Below are positions 47,816 to 56,619 of a DNA stretch of 64,000 nt, one piece after another (within the stretch, counting starts at the first letter, position 1; each line of letters opens with the position of its first letter). Both the position numbers and the translations under genes were made by a program. This stretch comes from Tachypleus tridentatus (Eukaryota > Arthropoda > Merostomata > Xiphosura > Limulidae): the NCBI RefSeq assembly GCF_004210375.1, contig NC_134834.1, positions 145,919,009-145,983,008 of the forward strand, written 5' to 3'. The notes beneath the pieces were generated by a model. That model saw nothing but the letters and a program-made list of their open reading frames with translations, was not told the origin of the DNA and did not search any database.

Positions 47816-48836
47816 ATGGTTTACTGCGTTGCTTATGGTCGTAAAAACGGTTCGGCATCGGGCAAAAGTTTCTTTTCGTTTTCGTGCAAGGAAAAGGAAC
47901 CGGTAAGGTGGCGACAGTGGGTGCAGATGGTCAACTGGACTCCTTCACACCATGCAAAGCTTTGTCAAGATCACTTTGAACGCTCATGTTTTGTGTCGGA
48001 TCCCACTGTTTTGGATTCCGTGGGTTTCAAGCCAGGCAGGTTGAGACTGAAAAACCATCGGCAGTAGACAGGATCGTCCCCACCATCTATCCTCGTGTAG
48101 AGCTGAGGACTGATCTCAGCCTGCAGTGTACAGGTTCCATCCCTCTGAAGCCATCACGAAAAGAACAAACTTAAAGGTATGTGTGTAGTATAAAGCGATA
48201 AACAATAACTAGTATAATATAATAATTTAAAAAGTACAAGTTTTTGAAGAATGTAACTAGACATACACATTTCACATTCATGAGCATGTTTTGCATTTGT
48301 GGCACCTGAAAGTCAGTGAAACCTTGATTTAATTGTCTAGACAGTGAACAAATCTCTCCCAAATAGAGTATATTCCAAGTTTAAAAGCAGGTAGATCATT
48401 CTGTAGATGTTTTTGTATCATTTTTTAATATGGAAAAGTCTGAAGAATTCCATTTTTCAAATTTAACATTTCAAGATAAATTGAAATAAGACTATGTCTT
48501 GAACATGTTGAAGTAATCAAGTACATGTTATGTATTTAAAAGTAATTGTAGACTTGTAAAAAATCAAATTAAAACTCCATAAAAAATTTCCATAACTCAT
48601 CATAATAAAATTAATTCTAACACAGTACTTTGACATTGTCATATTAAGTGTAAACCTCATAAAGCATGTTGTTTTAATACATAATCTTATTTCTTCAGCT
48701 TTTATAGGAAAGTGCTGCTGATGACACAGTGCCTACTTTTGTAGAGGAAGTTGTGATTCAGCCCACCTCTGATGATGACTGCCAAGACTCTAGAGCTGAC
48801 TCATTTCAGAGTGTGTCTGTTCAGACTCTTGTATGA
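47816..48836 (+). pseudogene. THAP-domain zinc-finger gene, two exons, decayed
   Basis: Exon 1 from ATG 47,816 gives MVYCVAYGRKNG, then FFSFSCKEKEPVRWRQWVQM, HHAKLCQDHFERSCF and GFKPGRLRLK. This is the THAP C2CH order: first Cys, invariant Trp, C-x2-H, DHF...F. The second zinc Cys (normally C-x2-4-C) reads Arg, codon CGT at 47,840. After an A5 run (48,050-48,054) the frame shifts by one; the continuation AVDRIVPTIYP is the family's AVPTIF box. A donor (AAAG|GTATGT, 48,176) and acceptor (TTTTATAG, 48,707) join in phase 0 to an acidic exon (DDTVPTFVEEVVIQPTSDDD) ending at TGA 48,834-48,836. THAP domains bind DNA, often transposon ends. The stop at 48,172 needs a second indel or means exon 1 ends there. 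The tail overlaps the opposite-strand gene by 36 bp. Confidence 0.8.
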
Positions 48837-49476
48837 TGCTTCCAAGACATCGATATTCAGGCAATTTCCATCAAAAAACTCGAGCCTGGGTAATGCACTC
48901 TTCATCTTTTAATCGGTTTGACACCTTGTCGTATAAGCGACAACAAACGCACTCTCTCCTGGTTGGCATCTGCTCGCATAAGCCACACCTACACCTTGCA
49001 CAAACATACGGGATATGTCATATAAATTATACATTTATGGTAAATATTAAATTAACTATTCAGACTGCTAAATCTAGTTTGATTTTATAGACAGAATTAT
49101 GACGTATAATTGAAATTCATTTTGTTACGAGTCATAAATACCTAGTACAATGATTCTGGAAGGGCCGAGTATTAGTTATCATAGTCGGCAAAGTATAAAC
49201 AAATAAAACCCAGTCTGTAATATCAATAATTTATAAACACCAGACAGGTTTCGAGAAGCTTAAAATTGCATGTGAAATAATACAAACCATATTTGTTGTC
49301 ATGACTTAGGCTTACCATTCTTCCACTGGAGGTATGACCGACTCTCAACTGGCCTGGGCGCTATCAGTATCACTCACAGTTCCGCTACTCTCGCTCGTGG
49401 AACTGTCCTCATCACTAAAACTTGTCAGATCTGTGTCAAAAGTAACTGTTTTAGGTTCGAATTGATATGGCGCTAT
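48801..49476 (-). pseudogene. P2RX7_C-like cysteine-rich protein gene, two exons, decayed
   Basis: Exon 1 (49,476-49,316) reads APYQFEPKTVTF, then an acidic/serine stretch (SFSDEDSSTSESSG) and VIPPVEEW. The donor GAATG|GTAAGC and acceptor GTGCAAG|GTG rebuild the Trp codon, giving EEWCRCGLCEQMPTRREC, then VCCRLYDK and EECITQ. After a T6 run (48,873-48,878) a one-base shift leads to FDGNCLNIDVLEASY. This W-C-x-C-G-x-C, MPT..EC.CC, CIT...F...CLN..VL...Y order is that of the P2X7-receptor intracellular (P2RX7_C) domain, a zinc-binding module found alone in many invertebrate proteins. Lesions: ATA where ATG is expected (49,476), a TGA at 49,347-49,345, and the frameshift. Intron 321 bp. No P2X channel part is present. 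Confidence 0.8.
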
Positions 49477-49549
49477 TCAACACTGTTCAGAATACAAAGT
49501 CAAAACAGACTCCGCCTCTGTTTCTCCGTATGCACTGGCGTTGGCGGTT

Positions 49550-49761
49550 TGTTTGGCAACTATTACGTCACAATACTTTTCCTAGCGGCAAACGTGAAAA
49601 CTAAAACTTTCGGATTGCCGCTCGAAAAGGGCTTTTCCTGCACCGAATTCTATGTTTCATTTATTAGCACATATTTTTATAAAAAATGTGAACCTGCAAA
49701 ATTAATCAGCATGAGTAATTCTTTTGACTGCAAAGTTTTCTTTTTTCTGTAAAATTCACCT
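49550..49761 (-). repeat. Right terminal inverted repeat of THAP/P2RX7_C element
   Basis: Inverted counterpart of 47,470-47,674: outer AAAATTCACCT ends at 49,761, the inner 21-bp block is at 49,550-49,570. TTAA follows directly. Confidence 0.85.
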
Positions 49762-49774
49762 TTAAGTATTCGAT

Positions 49775-50330
49775 TATTAAAAACACATCTCATACCAATG
49801 AACACTTTTTATTTTGTATTTAAAGGTGACAGTTTATTAAACTGAAAGAGTATATGATTGCCTTTTACCCTGCGTATAGGTATAAATCAGCCAACTATTC
49901 ATTATCAATGAATGGGCTCAACATATTTCATCATAGATAAAGCAATAAATCAGGATACACGTGACGTAGAGCATGATGACATATAAAAGGGGTGTAGTAA
50001 CTGTGGAAATACAGTCTATACCATCAGTTTGGTGGCTATGTTATTACTGTTTTAAGTACACAAACTGTGATATAGATATACATTTTAAGTGAAGAAGGAC
50101 GAGCTACAATTGAGTTCCTGATTCACTTGAGTGAAAGTACCCACACAACGGTATTTCTTTCAAGTTGAAATGTCTACGAAGCATTGTGTTGACTTCAATG
50201 TGAATTGAATTTCCAAAGAAATGTAAAATACATTTATCCATTTTATGTTTTTTTTCTAATTTCTCGAAAAAGTTATGAAATCTGAAAAGAGTCGTTACAG
50301 ACATACAAATAAGTACCTTTTTCCAGTACA
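49775..50330. other. No gene; promoter-like motif
   Basis: ACATATAAAAGGGG at about 49,979 is a strong TATA-type match, with ACAGTC about 30 bp downstream as a possible initiator, but no coding exon follows. The transcript, if any, is unknown. Confidence 0.25.
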
Positions 50331-50480
50331 ATTTGTTTGTTTTAAAATTTCGCGCAAAGTTACACGAGAGCTACCCCTCCCTATTTTAGCAGTGTAAAAC
50401 TAAAGGGAAGGCAGCTAGTCATCACCACTCACCACCAACTTTTGGGCTACTCTTTTACCAACGAATAGTGGGATTGATTG
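50331..50480 (-). repeat. SINE family A, 5' head missing
   Basis: Tail, central domain and the ATTCGTTGGTAAAAGAGTAG segment are present on the minus strand. The copy stops at about 50,480, where a Tc1-like end begins, so the Tc1 insertion or a truncation removed the tRNA-like head. Confidence 0.85.
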
Positions 50481-50481
50481 T

Positions 50482-51330
50482 CAAACCCTTGTGCAAATTA
50501 ATTGAAACAAATGGTCATTTTACAATATTTTCAGCATGGCGGCCAGTGCAGGCTCGCTGGACCCGCTGATTTCCTTTAATAATCATTTTTTCACACAGCT
50601 GTGTTTTGCAGTACGGTCGATCTATTTTTGGGAAATATTACGAAATTTTGAGGAATATTACGTCATTCGAAATTGCGTTAGAAGGGCAAGGAGACCAGTC
50701 AAAAAACAACTTTTTACCAACTCAATGAAGAAAAAACGGTATCAATTGGGTCTGAAATACAAGAACTGGATGCAAGAATAACGGAGGAAAGTGACGAGAC
50801 TCGTTTCTTCGTACAGGTTCAAAGAAATCTGCATGTTCACAGATCTCCAGGTGAGAAACTTCGAGAATCTCACATCAATGAGTTCGTAAAGCATCCCGTA
50901 AAGATGTTTTGGGTTTTTTTCAGCAACTATCACATCGGAGGCTTGCATATCGTAGAAGGTATGATGCGAGGACCACAGTACATCAAAGTTTTGCAGAGAA
51001 GGGTCGTTCCAGAATTGAAAAAGAGAATTCCAGAAGGATCTGGCATTTTTCAGCAGACATGGCTTCGTGCCACACATCGAAACTTGTGAAATATTTTATG
51101 ACTACAACGCGAATAAAGCTGCTGGACTGGCCTGGAAACTCTCTGGACTTAAATCCTATTGAAAATCTTTGGGCGATTTGTAAAGAAAGACTTCCGGGAA
51201 AAGACTGTACTACGAAAGATAAGCTAATTGAGGTGTGATACCGCGATCCAAAAATTAGTAAAGATTCCTCCAGTACGCGCTGCAAATGTTGAAATATTGG
51301 AAACATCACTTTGCATAATTCTAACATATT
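50482..51330 (+). pseudogene. Tc1/mariner-type transposase, frameshifted
   Basis: After a TIR-like start (CTTGTGCAAATTAATTGAAA) come RRPVKKQLFTNSMKKKRYQL (end of the helix-turn-helix part), SDETRFFVQV (first catalytic Asp), RSPGEKLRESHINEFVKHPV, MFWVFFSNYHIGGLHIVEGM, IPEGSGIFQQ, HTSKLVKYF, LDWPGNSLDLNPIENLWAIC (D..E end of a DD34E-type triad) and GKDCTTKDKLIEV. The family cuts and pastes into TA. Frames break at about 50,781 and exactly after IFQQ, where one missing base removes the second catalytic Asp. The right inverted repeat is not visible. Confidence 0.88.
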
Positions 51331-51509
51331 CTGCCAGTTTATTTATAGCTAGGCTTACCATAATTTCTAAGCCTCAAACCTAAACAGTTTTCATTTTTTA
51401 TGATAGGTACCGGCACTGGTATAAAAAAGAAGTGCTTTCATAATCTTACTCCCCTTAAGCTTTAATACTGCCACAAAAAGCAAGGAATACTGGTAGTTTA
51501 TATCTCTAA

Positions 51510-52085
51510 CATTTATTTAAATTCAGCAAGACAAGGAACATCAAAATTTCATTAATTTTTCACTGAACACTTCTTGTGACCATTCACATTTTTCACTTGA
51601 ATCAACTTTCTTTAAAATTTTTTATTAGTTTCTATTTTTCAAAGAAGTCACCGCAACTCAAGTCAAAATTGAGCTTACAATGCAACAGTTCTTTTACTGT
51701 TCATTCATTCATTAGACCTATTTCTTGAGACCAAATGCTATTCATCTTTGAAAATACTCTTTCAACAGGGGCAGAAATGTCTGGTAAACAAAACATGTAT
51801 TCCATAACTTTCCTGAGATAAGGTATAGAAATGCTTTGATCCTTGAAGTGAAGTTGAAAAGTTCTTCCCATTTTTCTTTACAACCTTTTTTTTTTTTGCT
51901 TTCCACTCGTCACATTTTGATTATCAAAATAATTTACCAGGAACAACTTCATCAAACTGATCATCAACATTAATTGCAGCATTTCCAAGCGTTTCATTAA
52001 TTTTTTCAGCAGCTGCTTCTATGTCAGGCCACAAGAAACCACTGTTTTTTATCCAAACAAAGTATTCCCCAGTGATGTAAAAAAA
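51510..52085 (-). pseudogene. hAT transposase C-terminal fragment (second lineage)
   Basis: On the minus strand: FLWPDIEAAAEKINETLGNA, DDQFDEVVPGKLF, then after stops ISIPYLRKVMEYMFCLPDIS, APVERVFSKMNSIWSQE and VKELLHCKLNF. The P..S..VER.FS.MN..WS arrangement is the hAT dimerisation region. Sequence differs from the ZMYM1-like copy at 37 kb and the copy at 54 kb. Stops and frameshifts throughout. Confidence 0.75.
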
Positions 52086-52326
52086 AACAACTTGTAGAGA
52101 AATATATATGTAAAAAGGGCTCGTTTGGGTTGAGAAAATATTTTACGTAGAGGAGCGAACAACGTTTCGACCTTCTTCAATCATCCACAGATTCACAAAG
52201 AAAGAAAGAGGTAACTGACCGGAAGCTGACCACATGTTTGAAAGGGGTTGTGTAACTGAGTGTCGGAATATAGGGGCGGTGTTAGATGTTTGAATACGTA
52301 ATTTTATATTATTTATTTTATTATTT

Positions 52327-52434
52327 TTAATATAGGTATAAAGGTATTCCTTTGTATTGGTTTATTTTGGGTTTAAGTTGTTGTATAAGTAAGGCTTCTT
52401 TAATTTTGCGTTTGTTTATGATTGTTTCTTTATT
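52327..52434 (-). pseudogene. Penelope-like element, C-terminal codons (left arm)
   Basis: The minus strand reads ETIINKRKIKEALLI, LKPKINQYKG and LYLY before TAA (52,327-52,329). ExxxNKRKIKEALLI..LKP..N...G..L is the usual end of Penelope-type GIY-YIG endonucleases. Confidence 0.8.
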
Positions 52435-52437
52435 TAC

Positions 52438-52524
52438 AAACGCAAAATTAAAGAAGCCTTACTTATACAACAACTTAAACCCAAAATAAACCAATACAAA
52501 GGAACACCTTTATACCGATATTAA
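52438..52524 (+). pseudogene. Penelope-like element, C-terminal codons (right arm)
   Basis: The plus strand reads KRKIKEALLIQQLKPKINQY, KGTPLYRY, then TAA (52,522-52,524). It is the same segment as the left arm in opposite direction, starting a few codons later. Confidence 0.8.
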
Positions 52525-52739
52525 AAATAATAAAATGAATAATATAAAATTATATATTCGATCATCTAACATCGCCTCTATATTCCGAAACTTAGTTACA
52601 TAACCCCTTTCAAACATGTGGTCAGCTTTCGGTCAGTTACATCTTTCTTTTTTTGTGACTTTAATGATGACCGAAGAAGGTTGAAATATTGTTCGCTCCT
52701 CCACGTAAAATATTTATCAACCCAAACGAGCCGTTTTTT

Positions 52740-53440
52740 TTTGCTTTTTATTGTTATATACTGTACTCACAAATTTATTTATTTTTTGGTAAAATGGACT
52801 TGTAAATGATTAGCAGGATTTTAGAGAAATAAATTTATTTATTTATTTTCTTTAATTAAGGGAACTGAAAGAGTTGCTTGTAACTAACACTTTTTGTTAA
52901 CTGTATAAAAGTCACCATAGAAAACATGGAAGTCTGACATTTTTCAGATATTTAAAAAGATAACTCAAAAACACCTTTTTTCCAGTTAGGTTTACTTTCA
53001 TACTTACGGTAACATAAACTTTAAAACACAAATACATAGAGCTATAAATGTATTATAACATTTAAAATGCTAAGCCTAATCTAACGATTCTCATGTTCAC
53101 AGCTTGAAAAGTATCATATGTGATACGTTAGGCTAAGTGTTCAACTTAGAGGCACCTTGGATTTAGTCATGGAATTACTAACTTTGAGCAGATGATTAGT
53201 CCAGCTATTTGTATTTTTTAAATGTTAAGCATATAGGACGCCTTCTTCTTTTACATAGAATGTGATTTATATGTATTAATATTTAGTCATCCTTAAAGGT
53301 TTTATTTAGTATTTACGTTAATTAGAAACTACTGCAACCAATAAGACCTGAAGTGAAACTTGTACCACATAATACAGATAAAGACCTATATTTATTTATC
53401 GTACAACAATAAATATTATTATTACTGAAAAATAAAAGAC
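52740..53440. other. No feature seen
   Basis: AT-rich sequence with no supported gene or repeat. Confidence 0.45.
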
Positions 53441-53448
53441 AGTGTTTC

Positions 53449-53572
53449 GTAACGCCCCGACGGTTTAGCAATAAGCTGCAAGACTTCTAATGTTAAAATC
53501 CAGGTTTCGAAACTAGCGATGGGCTGAGCATAAATAGTTCTACATGTAGCTTTGTGCTTAACAAGTGGAAAA
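53449..53572 (+). repeat. SINE family B
   Basis: A-box region ACGGTTTAGCAATAAGCTGC, B-box-like CAGGTTTCGAAACTAG, GATGGGCTGAGCATAAATAG and tail CATGTAGCTTTGTGCTTAA. Diverged but in correct order. Confidence 0.75.
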
Positions 53573-53897
53573 ATCCAACATTGAAGTAAACAAAAACGTT
53601 CGAAAAAAAAAAAAAGTACGATCACTAAGTCTTTCAGATATAAACTGCAATGTATCCTGTCAGAAAAAAGTATTTTAAAAAATTAATACCAATATTAATA
53701 TAAAGCTTCTCCACTCTTACTGTCCAAATCACAGTTCTTTAGATAGCCTTTATACACACTATAGACTCGTATGTACATGGTGCATAATAAAGATGATAGA
53801 CGAGTTGTATATATTGTGACGAGTTGTAAGGTCGATATGATTTTAGCATTGGTAGGGTTGGTAGGGTCGAATTATTTATTAGGCGCAGTGCCAAGGT

Positions 53898-54912
53898 CAG
53901 TGGTTCTTAACCTTGTTGGAGGTACTGAACTCCGGAAGTTTCGTACTTACATTCACTGAACTCTTCATAAATGGAAAAATAAAATATGATTTTTTTCAAA
54001 TTCAAAACATAAGTATATATTTTATTAATGCACAAAATGAATCATGAATCAGTTGCATGCAATATCACTGTGTTCAAAGAACAAAACTAACAAAACATGA
54101 ATTTCACACAAAAACATAAGTCAATGAATGTTTACTGTAAATCAATGTGACTTTTGCTGTTGCTTTTCAGAGACAAGTTCAGAAATGCGCGGCTTCACTT
54201 TGGAAAGTGCCACTCTCATATCATTTTCGCAACAAAGTCTGTTCCTTTTCTTCCTTTTTATGTCTACCATTCTCGAAAAGGATTGCTCGCAAAGATACGT
54301 TGTAACAAACGGTACGAGTATTTCAAGGGCTTTCTTAGCAATAAGAGGGTATGCTACGATTTGGTGACACCAAAACGTTGAGAACGTTGTTGTTCTGTAA
54401 AGTTGCTGTTGATCCTGGCTCTGCTGAAGTTCAAGGATTTCGTCGAGTTATTCATCATTGACATCTGCTGTCGCAACACTAAACGTGAATGGCTGTCTCA
54501 CTCATGCTGGATATGACTCTCTAGTCGGGAAATGTCCGTTGAGATATTTTGCGAGCTCATCTAAGTCCATGGCAATTGCTTGCTTCAGTTCTTCGGGTAC
54601 AGAAATGTCTCCGATTTCAGACACATCTTCAATCTTACTTACACAGTCGTCCAGCAGGGGAAAGTTTGCAAATAAATCATTTTCTGTTCGTCGTTTCCAT
54701 AACGGTAGCTTTTTTGTGAAAGGCCTTCAGGTTTTCTTCTACTTTGATGATGTTGACTCCACCGCCCTGCATCTGTTTATTGAGATGGTTGCTCGACATA
54801 GTTAGTATGAAGGGATTGAAAGATGTGTGTGTGTATCTTGACCTCCGTCGAACCCCTGAGACTGACTAACCGAATCCCTAGGGTTCGAATGAACCCAGGT
54901 TAAGAACCATTG
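53898..54912 (-). mobile_element. hAT element (third lineage), internally reduced, both ends present
   Basis: The left end CAGTGGTTCTTAACCTTG and the right end (complement) CAATGGTTCTTAACCTGG are inverted repeats. The flanking 8-mers GCCAAGGT (53,890-53,897) and GTCTAGGT (54,913-54,920) agree at 6 of 8 positions, as expected for an old hAT target duplication. At 1,015 bp it keeps only the transposase C-terminus. Confidence 0.85.
54142..54805 (-). pseudogene. hAT transposase C-terminus (ZBED5/SCAND3-like)
   Basis: Minus strand: SVPEELKQAIAMDLDELAKY, FTFSVATADVNDE, QLYRTTTFSTFWCHQIVAYP, LIAKKALEILVPFVTTYLCE, QSFSRMVDIKRKKRNRLCCE and NDMRVALSKVKPRISELV, with a stop at 54,142. The F.TTYLCE..FS....K...R..L....D.R.AL....PRI..L order is typical of ZBED5/FAM200/SCAND3-type hAT dimerisation regions. 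At least two frame changes are needed (about 54,370 and 54,520). Confidence 0.85.
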
Positions 54913-54920
54913 GTCTAGGT

Positions 54921-55245
54921 ACTACGAAAAACTATGGGTCCAAGAAAATTTTCCTTAAAAGTTAATCTTAGAGGGCCAAAAAATAATAAACATGAAATAC
55001 ATGTTTTACTGTAAAAACTTTATTTCATCTTTAAGTTATACGATATATTTTTGTATATACACATTAGTTTCTGGACTCACATTCACATGAATATATTTCA
55101 CTAAAAGGTTTTCTTATTTCATAAGTTATTTAGTACTAAGCAAATTTTAGTAGAATTCAATATATTACAAGGTATTAGTATTTTATTGATAAAGATGTTA
55201 ATTCGCACAGCGTTTGCGCATCTATAGTGATGTATGCTTAAAACC
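54921..55245. other. No feature seen
   Basis: AT-rich spacer between the hAT element and a SINE. Confidence 0.45.
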
Positions 55246-55249
55246 TATA

Positions 55250-55490
55250 TATTTATTTTTTTAATTTTGCGCAAAGCCACACGAGGCTTATCTGCGCTAG
55301 CCGTCCCTAATTTAGCATTGTAATACTAGTCATCACCACCCTCCGCCAACTCTTGGGCTACTCTTTTACCAACGAATAGCGGGATTAACCGTAACATTAT
55401 AACGCCCTCACTACTGAAAGGGCGAGCATATTTGGTGCGACGGGGATTACGAGTCGAACGCCTTAACCTACCGGGCGATTTCAAAGTGTG
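55250..55490 (-). repeat. SINE family A, internal deletions
   Basis: All blocks are recognisable on the minus strand, but the B-box region is deleted (CGTAATCCCCGTCGCACC) and part of the central domain is missing. Flanking duplication not found. Confidence 0.88.
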
Positions 55491-55494
55491 CTTG

Positions 55495-56610
55495 AAAATT
55501 GTTTTTATGGTCTCAGTGTGTATTTGATTGTTTTTCTTTTATGATCAAAGGAAAATCTTTTGAGTAAATCTGATTGAAGGAAAGACGGGATCCTCCGTTT
55601 TTTAATTCACAGAACCCCAACCTGTAATACAGTACAAACTATTTACTCATATACACTCTAATAATCAAATAATAAATCTTCGAAATTATTTGAGAGATAC
55701 CCTCAGATTATAAACAACAAACGTACAAAATTAAAAGTTATAGAACCGCTTAAGAAAGTCAGTAGATCAGAAACTGAAAATTTACAAAACCATACATTTC
55801 CCAGTTTCTCTGACTGACTGTGTTGAATGCTCCTAGCTGTGTGACAAACAGACTCACGAAAATGATAAGCATACCAAATAAAATAATACTACAGGAGTCA
55901 AGTGCTAGCGTAAAGTATATTCACACATCATCCATATTACATTTTACACAATGGTGTGCGCCAATATGTGCACAACACACTCGCGATGTTAATATAACGC
56001 ACACACCATTATTTGCATATATCGTAATGTTGTGGTGCACATTAATGATAAACATGTAGGTTATCAACGTAAGTGATGCATAAGATCGCGTCGCCTTGTA
56101 CAGAAAATTATATGAAGAAGTGAAAATGATTACAAAACTGATAATGTAGGAATGGATGCACCAAAAACTGAGAAAACGCGGTAGAAATGGGCACAGTGTA
56201 ATAAAACCTCTCAAGAGCCTTGTCGTAACGCTCCATTTGTCTGTCTCTCTCAGTAACAAAATAATATCTGTTTTAAATATGGATATAATATTTCGTATGT
56301 TCACGATTATTGGCTTGGATTATACTTTATTGGATCGTTTGACATTTTTGTTTATTTACTGTTATTATAGTTATACACAATTATAGCTTCACGTAGACAT
56401 TTCGAATTGTTTAACGATTTCTTGAAACTAAATTAGACGTTAGTGATCATAAATTATATTTTTTATTCCGTTTTCTTAAATTTTTCAGTTTTTTTGTTAC
56501 TTTTGAGCATCTTTTTTCTTTCTCCCAAATGAATTACCATTAGTTATTTTTTATGGTATTTGAAATTCAGTTTTAGATTTAAATCTCATAAGAATTTTTA
56601 TCATAAACCT
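55495..56610. other. No supported feature
   Basis: Open frames at 55,820 (plus), 55,921 (minus) and 56,156 (plus) overlap on opposite strands without domains. The minus-strand 127-codon frame is hydrophobic at its start (IISIFKTDIILLL) but unrecognised. Confidence 0.35.
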
Positions 56611-56619
56611 TAGGTCGTA

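Larger units (their letters stand above)
47470..49761. mobile_element. TTAA-bordered element carrying THAP and P2RX7_C-like genes, no transposase
   Basis: A 2,292-bp unit with inverted ends of about 205-212 bp, perfect over the outer 11 bp and the inner 21 bp and degenerate between. The right border is TTAA (49,762-49,765), the left TGAA (47,466-47,469). TTAA targets and THAP proteins together are, from memory, features of the Kolobok superfamily; piggyBac also uses TTAA but lacks THAP. Inside are two convergent intron-containing gene remnants and no DDE-type transposase. It is therefore non-autonomous or a cargo-bearing derivative. Superfamily assignment is inference. Confidence 0.72.
52118..52732. 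repeat. 298-bp inverted pair of Penelope-like 3' ends
   Basis: Arms 52,118-52,415 and 52,436-52,732 are inverted copies with modest divergence and a 20-bp centre. Each arm holds, reading outward, the C-terminus of a GIY-YIG endonuclease-type protein and a 3' UTR that includes ACGTTTCGACCTTCTTC-like sequence. The outer ends match (GGCTCGTTTGGGTTGA and its complement). Confidence 0.9.

Noticed and set aside
52118..52732. Hammerhead ribozyme in the Penelope-like 3' ends
   Set aside because: Penelope-like elements can carry hammerheads, and the arms contain AATGATGACC...GGTTGAAA. However, stem II would have to start C-C and close next to a C, and the GACC/GGTC pairing uses bases of the required CUGANGA core. 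The fold does not meet the consensus.
54458..54805. 115-codon plus-strand frame rich in Ser and Phe
   Set aside because: It is the complement of the hAT transposase C-terminal region read on the minus strand.
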